From NCBI GenBank assembly GCA_947459295.1, contig CANHCY010000009.1, positions 1-64,000 of the forward strand: a stretch of DNA of 64,000 bases. The letters run 5' to 3'. Position numbers and translations under genes: made by a program. The notes beneath the pieces are model-generated. The model saw only the letters and a list, made by a program, of their open reading frames with translations, made no database searches and was not told the origin of the DNA. This DNA comes from Chitinophagaceae bacterium (GTDB taxonomy: Bacteria > Bacteroidota > Bacteroidia > Chitinophagales > Chitinophagaceae). Shown here piece after piece: positions 46,124 through 54,767 of the stretch (within the stretch, counting starts at the first letter, position 1; each line of letters opens with the position of its first letter).

Positions 46124-46173
46124 ATTAGACAAATTGTTCGATGAATTAATTGTTAATTCTTATTCAGTCTAAT
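46124..46173. promoter_or_regulatory. Nested inverted repeats in divergent intergenic region
   Basis: ATTAGAC (46124-46130) pairs with GTCTAAT (46167-46173), and inside lies GAATTAA-TTG-TTAATTC (46143-46159). They sit between the fasciclin gene and the small membrane-protein operon and could be operator sites. The region is AT-rich, so chance is possible. Confidence 0.3.
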
Positions 46174-46214
46174 TACGATTTAATAGTCTTATATTTAAAG
46201 AAAACAAGTTCTTT

Positions 46215-46394
46215 ATGTTTAAAAATTTTACAGCATCTGATTTTTTAATGCTCACCGCTGCATTTCTGTCTTTGATTTTTTCTGAATTATTATGGTTTAA
46301 AGGAGAAAAAGAAGCAGCGATATTTATAGGCTTATGGGTTCCATCAATTCTTGGATTCGCAATTTTGCTAAAACTTATAAAAAATCAAAAATGA
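46215..46394 (+). CDS. Small two-helix membrane protein (59 aa), below ORF-track cutoff
   Basis: Not in the ORF track. An ATG at 46215 opens a 59-codon frame ending in TGA: MFKNFTASDFLML... with two hydrophobic segments (about 10-27 and 36-55) joined by the charged loop WFKGEKEAA, and GLWVPSILGF in the second. The organised two-helix pattern with a charged turn, and the ATGA overlap with the next small frame, support a real gene. It is the first of a same-strand series leading into the 293-residue membrane protein. Function is unknown. Confidence 0.7.
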   Translation: MFKNFTASDFLMLTAAFLSLIFSELLWFKGEKEAAIFIGLWVPSILGFAILLKLIKNQK

Positions 46395-46486
46395 CTGATA
46401 TCATACCCTATTTTGCCGGTTTTATAACCATTTTGTTTGGTATTGGATTTATACTTGCTTTAAATAAATACAAAGGATACAAATAA
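46391..46486 (+). CDS. Very small membrane protein (31 aa), below ORF-track cutoff
   Basis: Not in the ORF track. This 31-codon frame starts at an ATG that overlaps the stop of the preceding small gene (ATGA), the usual sign of translational coupling. It encodes one hydrophobic helix followed by a basic tail (ALNKYKGYK), like small single-pass accessory subunits of membrane complexes. The next gene begins 6 bases after its stop. No family is recognised. The evidence is arrangement and hydrophobicity only. Confidence 0.5.
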   Translation: MTDIIPYFAGFITILFGIGFILALNKYKGYK

Positions 46487-46492
46487 TTTTAA

Positions 46493-47374
46493 ATGAGTAA
46501 ACTATTAGACATATCTAGTAATTACTTTGATTCTTATTTTAATCCTGAAAAAATAAGAAAAGTAGAGCTGATCATTTTAAGGTTAGCGATATTCTCTTTT
46601 TTATTACATCTCTTTATTATTTTTTTAGGTAACAATGTTCTTTATTTCAAAAACTTCCAGCATAGTTATCTAAAAGCAATTTATACGCCCTTTAGTTTTA
46701 TACTATTTTATGAAGTGTTTTTGCTTGTAATTATTATACCTAAATCAATTTCTGAATTTATTGGTAAGCAGTTTGAGGTAATCACTTTAATTACGCTTAG
46801 AAGCTTCTTTCATGATATTGCAGATTTAGATCTCATTCGTGCAATTGATATCAACAATCCTTTATTTATAAGTTTGTTATATGATTTAGCAGCCTCACTT
46901 GTAATGCTTGGTTTTACGATATTGTATTACCGTATTTATCAAAAAAATAGTGTAACAGAGCAATCTTCCGAGCTTACTAATTTTATTGGCATTAAAAAAT
47001 TAGTATCCTTAGGAATGATACTAGTGCTTCTCATATTAAGTGTTATAAGCCTTTACCATTGGGGCACCCAAATGATTGATGCGCTACGTATCAATAGCAA
47101 CTATCCCAATCCTAATTCGGTTTTTTATGTCGACTTCTTCTCAATTATGATATTTGTCGATGTTTTACTATTGATTGTTTCATTTACGTATCATTTTAGT
47201 TTTTTTACGATTTTTAGAAATGCTAGTTTTATCATCACAACAATTTTAATTCGAATTTCTTTAACAATTGACAAACCCATGAACTATATTGTGGTGCTAA
47301 TTGGGTTTCTTTTTTCAATCATTGCTTTTTACTTGTATAGTATTAGAAAGCTAGTTAATAATAAAACAGTTTAG
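46493..47374 (+). CDS. Polytopic membrane protein of unknown function
   Basis: This 293-residue protein has about seven hydrophobic segments: roughly 28-46, 62-82, 124-146, 167-187, 207-228, 233-250 and 263-282. A conserved-looking cytoplasmic loop between segments 2 and 3 reads SISEFIGKQFEVITLITLRSFFHDIADLD. No signal peptide or catalytic motif is recognised, and no family name is offered. It follows the two tiny membrane ORFs by 6 bases and precedes a fatty-acid desaturase by 5 bases, so all are probably one operon. A role in membrane-lipid or envelope homeostasis is inferred from its neighbours only. Confidence 0.8.
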   Translation: MSKLLDISSNYFDSYFNPEKIRKVELIILRLAIFSFLLHLFIIFLGNNVLYFKNFQHSYLKAIYTPFSFILFYEVFLLVIIIPKSISEFIGKQFEVITLITLRSFFHDIADLDLIRAIDINNPLFISLLYDLAASLVMLGFTILYYRIYQKNSVTEQSSELTNFIGIKKLVSLGMILVLLILSVISLYHWGTQMIDALRINSNYPNPNSVFYVDFFSIMIFVDVLLLIVSFTYHFSFFTIFRNASFIITTILIRISLTIDKPMNYIVVLIGFLFSIIAFYLYSIRKLVNNKTV

Positions 47375-47379
47375 TTTTT

Positions 47380-48114
47380 ATGGTTTTCATTCTTATTCTT
47401 TTAGTGAGTCATTGGTTTTTATCTTTATTTTTCCATACATTTTTCTTGCACCGTTTTGCATCTCATAAAATGTACGAGACCAGTAAAAACTGGGAAAGAG
47501 TATTTTATGTATGTACATGGTTTTTTCAAGGATCGTCCTATTTAGTACCCCGCGCTTATGGAGTCATGCACCGTATGCATCATGCATATAGTGATACAGA
47601 TAAAGACCCGCACTCACCTCATTTCTTTAAGGATATTTATGAAATGATGAAAAGTACCATAACTATTTATCGGTCTTTTTTATTAGGTCAAAATGTGCCT
47701 GATGCTGAGTTCACCAAAGACTACTTGCCTGTTTGGGAAAAATTAGACCGCTTTGGTCATCACATGCTTACAAGATTATCGTTCGTGGTATTGTATACTG
47801 CTTTGTATTGGTATTTTGCCCCCAATTATTGGTGGTTTTTATTATTACCTATTCATTTTTTAATGGGTCCGCTACAAGGCGCCATTGTTAATTGGTGTGG
47901 TCATAAATATGGTTATCGAAACTTTGATAGTGTTGACCAGAGCAAAAATACTGGACCCTGGGGCATTATATTAATGGGTGAATTATTCCAAAATAACCAT
48001 CACCATAAAAAAGACGATGCCAACTTTGCCAAAAGATGGTTTGAATTTGATATTACGTATCAGGTGATGCGCCTATTTAACTATTTAGGAGTCATACAAT
48101 TACGCCGATCGTAA
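47380..48114 (+). CDS. Acyl-CoA/fatty-acid desaturase family protein
   Basis: This 244-residue membrane di-iron enzyme probably introduces a double bond into fatty acyl chains. Three histidine clusters are visible: FFLHRFASHKMY (about residue 25), VMHRMHHAYSDTDKDPHSP (about 66) and LFQNNHHHKKDDANFAKRW (about 206), in the order of the delta-9 type desaturases. Hydrophobic segments lie between them. It is slightly shorter than many family members but keeps all three boxes. It starts 5 bases after the unknown membrane protein and 20 bases before the deacetylase gene. Confidence 0.92.
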   Translation: MVFILILLVSHWFLSLFFHTFFLHRFASHKMYETSKNWERVFYVCTWFFQGSSYLVPRAYGVMHRMHHAYSDTDKDPHSPHFFKDIYEMMKSTITIYRSFLLGQNVPDAEFTKDYLPVWEKLDRFGHHMLTRLSFVVLYTALYWYFAPNYWWFLLLPIHFLMGPLQGAIVNWCGHKYGYRNFDSVDQSKNTGPWGIILMGELFQNNHHHKKDDANFAKRWFEFDITYQVMRLFNYLGVIQLRRS

Positions 48115-48134
48115 TTAGGTCTAAAGCTTATTAG

Positions 48135-49034
48135 ATGGTTACCATTGCTTTTGATGATATCTACGCACATCCGTTACCGGAGAATCACCGGTTTCCCATG
48201 TTAAAATATGAGCTAATACCCGCTCAATTACTACATGAAGGCACTTACACTGCTGATCAGTTTTTTAAGCCTATAGCATGTGCCTCAGAGGTTGTATTAA
48301 AAACACATGATGCGGACTATGTTCAAAAATTAATATCCTTACAATTGAGTGCGTCTGAACAAAGAGCAATTGGTTTTCCTCAGTCAAAGGCCCTTATAGA
48401 AAGAGAGTTCATTATTACGCAGGGCACTATCGATTGCAGTATTGCAGCTTTAACAAATGGGATTGCACTCAATGTTGCCGGAGGAACCCATCATGCTTTT
48501 GCTGATAGAGGAGAAGGGTTTTGTATACTCAATGATATGTGTGTTGCAGCCAATTATTTATTAGAGCATAAGTATTGTAAGAAAATTATGATTGTGGATT
48601 TAGATGTGCATCAAGGAAATGGCACTGCAAAAATCATGGAAAATAATGATCATGTTTTTACATTTAGTATGCATGGTGCAACTAATTATCCATTTCGAAA
48701 AGAAAAATCAGATCTAGATATTGGGCTCGCTGATGGAACTACGGGCGAACTGTATTTATCTATTTTAAAGGATACGCTTCCTAAGTTAATGAGTCAGGAA
48801 AAACCTGATTTAGTTTTTTATTTATCGGGAGTAGATATTTTGGAAACAGATAAGTTTGGAAAACTAAAAGTAAGTTTAGAAGAATGCAAACGTCGGGACG
48901 AATTTGTACTATCAAGTTGTAAAAAAAATAATATTCCTGTAGTAGTAGCACTCGGAGGCGGCTATTCGCCAGATGTTAAAACAATTGTAGAAGCACATTG
49001 CAACACATTTAGATTGGCTGCTGACTTATTTTAA
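48135..49034 (+). CDS. Histone deacetylase-superfamily deacetylase
   Basis: This 299-residue zinc amidohydrolase belongs to the HDAC/AcuC/acetylpolyamine-deacetylase superfamily. Active-site features are GGTHHAFADRGEGFCILND (His119-His120 pair), IVDLDVHQGNG (zinc Asp and His), LSGVDILETDKFGKL (zinc Asp) and ALGGGYSP. Bacterial members remove acetyl groups from small amines or proteins; histones are not expected. It closes the small-ORF/membrane/desaturase run. Its TAA stop shares the tetranucleotide TTAA with the stop of the opposing TonB receptor gene. Confidence 0.93.
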   Translation: MVTIAFDDIYAHPLPENHRFPMLKYELIPAQLLHEGTYTADQFFKPIACASEVVLKTHDADYVQKLISLQLSASEQRAIGFPQSKALIEREFIITQGTIDCSIAALTNGIALNVAGGTHHAFADRGEGFCILNDMCVAANYLLEHKYCKKIMIVDLDVHQGNGTAKIMENNDHVFTFSMHGATNYPFRKEKSDLDIGLADGTTGELYLSILKDTLPKLMSQEKPDLVFYLSGVDILETDKFGKLKVSLEECKRRDEFVLSSCKKNNIPVVVALGGGYSPDVKTIVEAHCNTFRLAADLF

Positions 49035-51256
49035 AAACTATATCGTAAACTCGTAACTAAATTACTTCCGGCAGCAACAATTCCAGATGAATAGGGCCTG
49101 TAGCGCTGATTGGTAATGTTTTCCCATCCTAGGTGTAATTGCAATTTACCAATATTGTAATTCGCTTTTAGATTGACTGTATACCAGCTAGGGCAGAATG
49201 GTTTTCCACTCTTATCTAGCGCATAAATAGCTGTTTTTGCCTTTTCACTAGGTGCTAAATTTTCGCTATTTATTTGACCATTAAACTGTGTATTGAGTTC
49301 AAATGCAAACTTATTTTTTTGCCACTGAGCAGCACTACTACCAAATAAAGGCGGTGCATGCCTAAGGGGTACTTGTTCATTTTTTGTATCATCCGTTTCA
49401 TGGCCTTCAATCCAATTAAGTTTTGTTTGCCATTTGATGTGCTTATTAAAAAATAGTTCCCAACCTAATTGTATGCCCCAAACTTTTGCATTTGCTACAT
49501 TTTGAATGGCGTTCACGCTGCTTTTTGTTCCATCATACATAATAGAGTCTTGCCCGTTAAAACTAAAAGGTCTATTGGTTAACGCATTGTTTAAAGTTGT
49601 TGTAAAAACAGATAGGTAGTAATTAATGTTTTCTGGTTTATTATACTGTACACCAATCTCATAGTTCCAAGCATATTCCGGTTTTAGTTGATTGTTGGGT
49701 ACTACAACATTGCCGGGAGCCGATTCAAAAACTTTTCCAATATCATCGATGTTTGGCATTCTAAATCCGGTAGAGGCAAGTGCATTTAGTTGTAAACGTT
49801 CGCTAGGTTTAAACACGAGTCCAATATTTCCTGTGAGGTTTCTATTATTGATATTAGATGATGTAAATGGAAATCTAAAAAACGTAGTATCAAAACTAGC
49901 TTTTGTTTGCCCAGTGTTGTAGCGTAATCCACTAGAAAAATTTAGTTTTTCAGTGATTTCTTTTTTGTAGCTAGCATACACTGCAAAAGAATTCCAAGTA
50001 GCGCCATCTGGATAGCGAGTGGCAACTTTAGTTTGTAGATTATTTGCAATATTTATATTAGTCGCTTTTGATCCTACTATATTTCCCACCCATTCTGCGC
50101 CGTAAAAAATTTCTTCACCTTCATTTATGGCCTTGGTAAAATCTACATTGATAGATGTAGCATCTATATTTTCAGTTTGTGTTCTTTGATTATTATTGTT
50201 ACGTCTACGATCTATTCTACTTTCTTCATATTGTTGATACGCGACAATAAGTTTAGCTTCATTGTATAATGTAGTGGCTTTTTTATTTACTATTTGAAGG
50301 TTTTGCATGGTCCAAAATTGAGGTCCATAGTTCCACTCGGCAAAACGTAAATTACCAGCAGCGTATTCAATTAACCTATCGTAGCGAGGTATATTTCCAG
50401 TTTTTGAATAATGGAATCCGTATTGAATATCCCAGTGCTCGCTTGGTTTATACCTTAATTTAGTGAGGAGATTATTTTGATGATACCCCGATTGTTTTTG
50501 AATGTACGGATTTGTATTTTTTATAACTACATCTTGGTTGCCAATACGCTCGACGTATTCTTTTCGTAAATAACTATCTTGACCTCCATTTTTGCCCATT
50601 TGTAAATCACCAAAATCACTGGAGGTTAAGCTGGTTAAAAAAGAAAATTTATTTGTAGCAATATTTATATTGGCGTGCGCAGTTTTTTCTTGATTGGCAG
50701 AGGCATATCTAACAAATGCATCACCTTTTACGAGCGTTTTATTTTCTGTAGCAAATTTTGGTTGTAGGGTATGAAAATCCATCACTCCACCAATAGCGTC
50801 ACTGCCATACATTAATGAACCTGGTCCAAAAATCACTTCTGCATCTTCGAGTGCGAGAGGATCAAAGGAAATAATATTTTGCAAATTCCCACTTCTGTAA
50901 ATGGCATTGTTCATTCTCACCCCGTCCACAACAATTAATACCCGGTTGGTTGCAAATCCCCTAATCATTGGGCTACCGCCACCCATTTGACTTTTTTGTA
51001 TAAATACTTCACCCGTTACACCAATAGCATCAGCCATGGTTTGTGGATTTTGTAAGCGTTGTTGTTTAAAATTAAATTTAGTAATGCGGTTAGGAACTTC
51101 ATTAATTTTTCTTTCCCAACGGTTGTAATAAACGCTAACGGGGCTTAGGCTTTTTGTTGTGTCTTTGTTGACTTGGGCATATAAATAGGGTAGCGGTAAT
51201 AAAAATAAAATAACAGCTAGGATGGTATTTCTATTATTGAAGCAGTAAATTTTCAA
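49031..51256 (-). CDS. TonB-dependent receptor, heme/hemoglobin-receptor-like
   Basis: This 741-residue outer-membrane receptor lacks an N-terminal carboxypeptidase-like domain. After a signal peptide (1-27) the plug contains DAIGVTGEVFIQKSQMGGGSPMIRGFATNRVLIVVDGVRMNNAIYR and EDAEVIFGPGSLMYGSDAIGGVM, a pattern characteristic of the hemoglobin/heme/lactoferrin receptor group. The barrel carries LQLNALASTGFRMPNIDDIGKVFES and ends with LVTSLRYSF. Heme or another iron source is the likely ligand by family. No heme-handling genes (hmuY, hmuTUV) are adjacent, so this stays uncertain. It overlaps the deacetylase stop by 4 bases. Confidence 0.9.
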   Translation of the reverse strand: MKIYCFNNRNTILAVILFLLPLPYLYAQVNKDTTKSLSPVSVYYNRWERKINEVPNRITKFNFKQQRLQNPQTMADAIGVTGEVFIQKSQMGGGSPMIRGFATNRVLIVVDGVRMNNAIYRSGNLQNIISFDPLALEDAEVIFGPGSLMYGSDAIGGVMDFHTLQPKFATENKTLVKGDAFVRYASANQEKTAHANINIATNKFSFLTSLTSSDFGDLQMGKNGGQDSYLRKEYVERIGNQDVVIKNTNPYIQKQSGYHQNNLLTKLRYKPSEHWDIQYGFHYSKTGNIPRYDRLIEYAAGNLRFAEWNYGPQFWTMQNLQIVNKKATTLYNEAKLIVAYQQYEESRIDRRRNNNNQRTQTENIDATSINVDFTKAINEGEEIFYGAEWVGNIVGSKATNINIANNLQTKVATRYPDGATWNSFAVYASYKKEITEKLNFSSGLRYNTGQTKASFDTTFFRFPFTSSNINNRNLTGNIGLVFKPSERLQLNALASTGFRMPNIDDIGKVFESAPGNVVVPNNQLKPEYAWNYEIGVQYNKPENINYYLSVFTTTLNNALTNRPFSFNGQDSIMYDGTKSSVNAIQNVANAKVWGIQLGWELFFNKHIKWQTKLNWIEGHETDDTKNEQVPLRHAPPLFGSSAAQWQKNKFAFELNTQFNGQINSENLAPSEKAKTAIYALDKSGKPFCPSWYTVNLKANYNIGKLQLHLGWENITNQRYRPYSSGIVAAGSNLVTSLRYSF

Positions 51257-51405
51257 GCCTAGTTATTGATAGATTTAGTATTTAGAGTATGAACTAGCCA
51301 ATAACTGTTCATCTCTTTGTTCTATATGGGGTGTTTTTACAAAATTAGCGTAAACTTCTCTTCAATTTTAAGTAATATCGTAATCGAATCATTTAATTTT
51401 GTGAG

Positions 51406-52476
51406 ATGTTAAAGCGTTTGACGACTTTTACCGTTTTGATTCTCATATCAGATTATTGTTTTTCACAAAGTGATAGCACGGCTAAATTTAACGTGAGTGG
51501 ATATTTGGAAACTTATTATAGTTACGATTTTTTAAAACCCACAACAACCCCTAAGCCAGATTATAATTACAATTATAAAAACCACAATCAACTAAGTGTG
51601 AACTTAGCTTTTGTAAAAGCGAACTATACTTCTAATTCGTTTAGATCCAATTTGGCTTTGATGGTTGGAGATTATGCAAAATACAATTTAAGTACTGAGC
51701 CTGGTTGGGCCAAACCCTTGTTTGAAGCGAATGTTGGATTTAAACCCTTTAAGCAGCATAATATTTGGATTGATGCTGGTTTAATGCCTTCTCACCTTGG
51801 TTTTGAAAGCGCTATCGGTGGTGATTGTTACAATGTTACCAGGAGTATTTTAGCCGAAAATTCACCCTATTATGAGTCGGGTATAAAGGTAAGTTATACC
51901 GACCAAAAACAAAATTTATATATCGCTTTTTTAGTACTTAACGGGTGGCAAAAAATTGAAATGCCAGTTTCAAATTTTACACCAAGTGTAGGTGTTCAAA
52001 TAAATTACAAAGCCGTTAAAAACCTCACTCTTAACTATAGCAATTTTATTGGGAACGTAAACCTTGATCCTATTAAGGCACTCAGAACTTTTCATAATTT
52101 TTACGCTATATATGAAGCTACGGAGCGCAGCTCTTTTATATTTGGCTTTGATATAGGCACTCAAAAATCGAAACAAACAAATACTGCCATTTGGTATACC
52201 CCTGTAGTTATTTCAAAAATTAAGCTTAATAGTAAGCATACCATTGCTGGCCGGCTAGAGTATTATCATGATAAAAATGAAATCATCATTCCTACGGCTA
52301 CACTTAATGGTTATCAAACCTTTGGGGTATCTATAAATTATGATTATCAGATTTCGCCCAAAATGCTTTGGCGTGCAGAGCTGAAGCGCTATGCTTCAAA
52401 AGATCCGATATTCAAGTACACTCAACAGTACGGAAATCATACCGCTGCCACCATGGCGTTTATTGTAAGATTGTAA
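51406..52476 (+). CDS. Outer-membrane beta-barrel porin, BBP2/OmpL-like
   Basis: This 356-residue protein has a signal peptide (1-20, ending in CFSQ) and a beta-barrel throughout, ending in an aliphatic-aromatic pattern (MAFIVRL). The segments FNVSGYLETYYSYDF, HNQLSVNLAFVKANY and LFEANVGFKPFKQHNIWIDAGLMPSHLGFESA match the putative beta-barrel porin-2 family. Substrate and role are unknown. It stands alone, divergent from the heme-type receptor. TAATTTTG at 51394 resembles a Bacteroidota -7 element but lies only 4 bases before the start, so I do not call a promoter. Confidence 0.82.
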   Translation: MLKRLTTFTVLILISDYCFSQSDSTAKFNVSGYLETYYSYDFLKPTTTPKPDYNYNYKNHNQLSVNLAFVKANYTSNSFRSNLALMVGDYAKYNLSTEPGWAKPLFEANVGFKPFKQHNIWIDAGLMPSHLGFESAIGGDCYNVTRSILAENSPYYESGIKVSYTDQKQNLYIAFLVLNGWQKIEMPVSNFTPSVGVQINYKAVKNLTLNYSNFIGNVNLDPIKALRTFHNFYAIYEATERSSFIFGFDIGTQKSKQTNTAIWYTPVVISKIKLNSKHTIAGRLEYYHDKNEIIIPTATLNGYQTFGVSINYDYQISPKMLWRAELKRYASKDPIFKYTQQYGNHTAATMAFIVRL

Positions 52477-52562
52477 ACGTCTAAAATTCAATTTTTTCTC
52501 TACAAAATTTGCGTTTAAAAGGGAATGGGCTTAATTTCACAAATAATAACAAACATTAGTTA

Positions 52563-53525
52563 ATGGGAAAGATATTGGTTATTGGCGCTGGCGGGCAATT
52601 AGGTACAGAACTTACAAAAGCCTTGGCAGAAAAGTACGGTAATGATGCTATTGTTGCTACAGATTTTCAAGATGCGGTAAAAACAAAATTTAGTTATTGC
52701 GGGTTTGAGACATTAAACGTAATGGATAAAGCAGCGCTCGCTTCAATTGTTGAAACACATAGCGTTACTCAAATCTATCACTTGGCTGCGATACTTTCTG
52801 CGGCTGGCGAAAAAAATCCTTTGCAAGCATGGGATTTAAATATGGTTGGGCTTCTCAATGTATTAGAAGTTGCTAAATCACATAAAATAGATAAAGTATT
52901 TTGGCCTAGTTCGATTGCTGTTTTTGGACCTAACACCATTCATGAACAAACGCCTCAACAAACATTTAAAGACCCAAACACGGTGTATGGTATTTCTAAA
53001 TTAGCGGGTGAACACTGGTGCGAATACTATTACAATACCTATGGTGTAGACGTTCGAAGCATCAGGTACCCTGGTTTAATTGGCTATAAATCTTTACCAG
53101 GTGGAGGTACAACAGATTATGCGGTTGATATTTATCATAAAGCTGCGCTATCTGAAAAGTTTACTTGTTTTTTAAATAAGGACACCTATTTGCCCATGAT
53201 GTATATGGATGATGCCATTAACGCTACATTACAATTAATGGATGCAGATAAAGAAAGGTTAAGCATTAGAACGAGCTATAATATTTCGGGGATGAGTTTT
53301 TCTCCCAAAGAAATTTATGAAAGCATATTGGCTTTTTATCCGAATTTTGAAATTGAATACCAGCCTGATTTTAGACAACAAATTGCCGATAGTTGGCCAA
53401 ACAGTATCGATGATAGTGTTGCTACAAAAGACTGGAACTGGAAGCCTGCCTACGATTTATCAATTATGACAGCTACCATAGTAAAAAATTTGCCAGAATA
53501 TTTCAATTACAATACAACAAAGTAA
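52563..53525 (+). CDS. tdh: L-threonine 3-dehydrogenase, short-chain (epimerase-like) type
   Basis: This NAD-dependent enzyme oxidises L-threonine to 2-amino-3-ketobutyrate. The 320 residues form an extended short-chain dehydrogenase with GAGGQLGTELTKAL as the NAD-binding motif, WPSSIAVFGPNT for the active-site Ser/Thr and TVYGISKLAGEHWCEYY for the catalytic Tyr-xxx-Lys. RYPGLIGYKSLPGGGTTDYAVDIYHKA is typical of bacterial epimerase-type threonine dehydrogenases. The kbl gene, whose enzyme uses the unstable product, begins 3 bases after the stop codon, which strongly supports the assignment over a generic sugar epimerase. Confidence 0.93.
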   Translation: MGKILVIGAGGQLGTELTKALAEKYGNDAIVATDFQDAVKTKFSYCGFETLNVMDKAALASIVETHSVTQIYHLAAILSAAGEKNPLQAWDLNMVGLLNVLEVAKSHKIDKVFWPSSIAVFGPNTIHEQTPQQTFKDPNTVYGISKLAGEHWCEYYYNTYGVDVRSIRYPGLIGYKSLPGGGTTDYAVDIYHKAALSEKFTCFLNKDTYLPMMYMDDAINATLQLMDADKERLSIRTSYNISGMSFSPKEIYESILAFYPNFEIEYQPDFRQQIADSWPNSIDDSVATKDWNWKPAYDLSIMTATIVKNLPEYFNYNTTK

Positions 53526-53528
53526 TTT

Positions 53529-54725
53529 ATGTACGATCAATTTAAACCGGTGTTGGTTAAAGAGTTAGAAGCGATTAAAGAAGCTGGACTATTTAAGAAC
53601 GAAAGAATTATTACATCACCGCAAGCGGCTGAAATTACCATTGCAGGTGGAAAAGAGGTTTTAAATTTTTGTGCCAACAACTACCTTGGTTTATCGTCTC
53701 ATCCAAAAGTTATTGAAGCAGCCAAGGCGGCTATTGATTCACATGGATTTGGTTTATCATCTGTACGTTTTATTTGCGGTACACAAGACATTCATAAAAT
53801 ACTAGAACAAAAAATATCGGAATTTTTAGGAACAGAAGATACCATTTTATATGCCGCAGCATTTGATGCGAATGGGGGTGTATTTGAACCGCTATTTGGT
53901 GAAAAAGATGCCATTATTTCTGATGCACTAAATCATGCTTCAATTATTGACGGCGTAAGGCTTACAAAGTCTATGCGCTACCGTTATGAGCACAATTCGA
54001 TGGAGGATTTAGAAGTAAAATTAAAAGAAGCCATTGCTGCTGGCGCGCAACAAAAAATTATTGTAACAGATGGTGCTTTTTCTATGGATGGCACCATTGC
54101 TCAATTGGATAAAATTGTTGAATTGGCTGAAAAGTATGAGGCGCTGGTAATGACAGACGAATGTCACTCATCTGGATTTTTAGGAAAAACGGGAAGAGGC
54201 GTTCACGAATTAAAAGGCGTGATGGGTAGGGTAGATATTATTACAGGTACACTTGGTAAAGCCTTAGGTGGTGCATCGGGTGGATTTACATCAGGACGCA
54301 AAGAGATCATAGAACTTTTAAGACAACGCTCTAGACCTTATTTATTTTCAAATACATTAGCCCCTTCTATAGCTGGAGCTTCTATTGCTGTTTTTGATTT
54401 ACTATCTCAAACCACAACACTTAGAGATACATTAGAAGACAATACCCAGTATTTTAGAGAAAAAATTACGGCTGCGGGCTTTGATATAAAACCTGGCACA
54501 CACCCAATTGTTCCTATTATGTTATACGATGCGGTGGTGTCTCAAAAAATGGCAGAAAAATTATTAGATAAAGGTATTTATGTAATTGGCTTTTACTATC
54601 CGGTTGTTCCTAAAGGTCAAGCAAGAATCAGGGTACAAATATCTGCAGCGCATACGCGCGCGCATTTAGATCATGCGATCGAGGCATTTATAGAAGTTGG
54701 AAAAGAATTAGGGGTTATCAGCTAA
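53529..54725 (+). CDS. kbl: Glycine C-acetyltransferase (2-amino-3-ketobutyrate CoA ligase)
   Basis: This PLP enzyme cleaves 2-amino-3-ketobutyrate with CoA to glycine and acetyl-CoA, completing threonine degradation begun by the upstream dehydrogenase. The 398 residues match the usual length. FCANNYLGLSSHPKV is the N-terminal hallmark, DECHSSGFLGKTGRG contains the PLP-interacting Asp and His, and GTLGKALGGASGGF carries the Schiff-base lysine at position 244, the same number as in the E. coli enzyme. Related 8-amino-7-oxononanoate and serine palmitoyl transferases are made unlikely by the operon partner. Confidence 0.96.
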   Translation: MYDQFKPVLVKELEAIKEAGLFKNERIITSPQAAEITIAGGKEVLNFCANNYLGLSSHPKVIEAAKAAIDSHGFGLSSVRFICGTQDIHKILEQKISEFLGTEDTILYAAAFDANGGVFEPLFGEKDAIISDALNHASIIDGVRLTKSMRYRYEHNSMEDLEVKLKEAIAAGAQQKIIVTDGAFSMDGTIAQLDKIVELAEKYEALVMTDECHSSGFLGKTGRGVHELKGVMGRVDIITGTLGKALGGASGGFTSGRKEIIELLRQRSRPYLFSNTLAPSIAGASIAVFDLLSQTTTLRDTLEDNTQYFREKITAAGFDIKPGTHPIVPIMLYDAVVSQKMAEKLLDKGIYVIGFYYPVVPKGQARIRVQISAAHTRAHLDHAIEAFIEVGKELGVIS

Positions 54726-54767
54726 ACTTTAATACAGCCATCATTTCCGCTGCCCGTTTACAATAGT

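Noticed and set aside
51394-51401. TAATTTTG as a Bacteroidota -7 promoter element
   Set aside because: It is 4 bases from the start codon, and no -33 TTTG element is at the proper distance.
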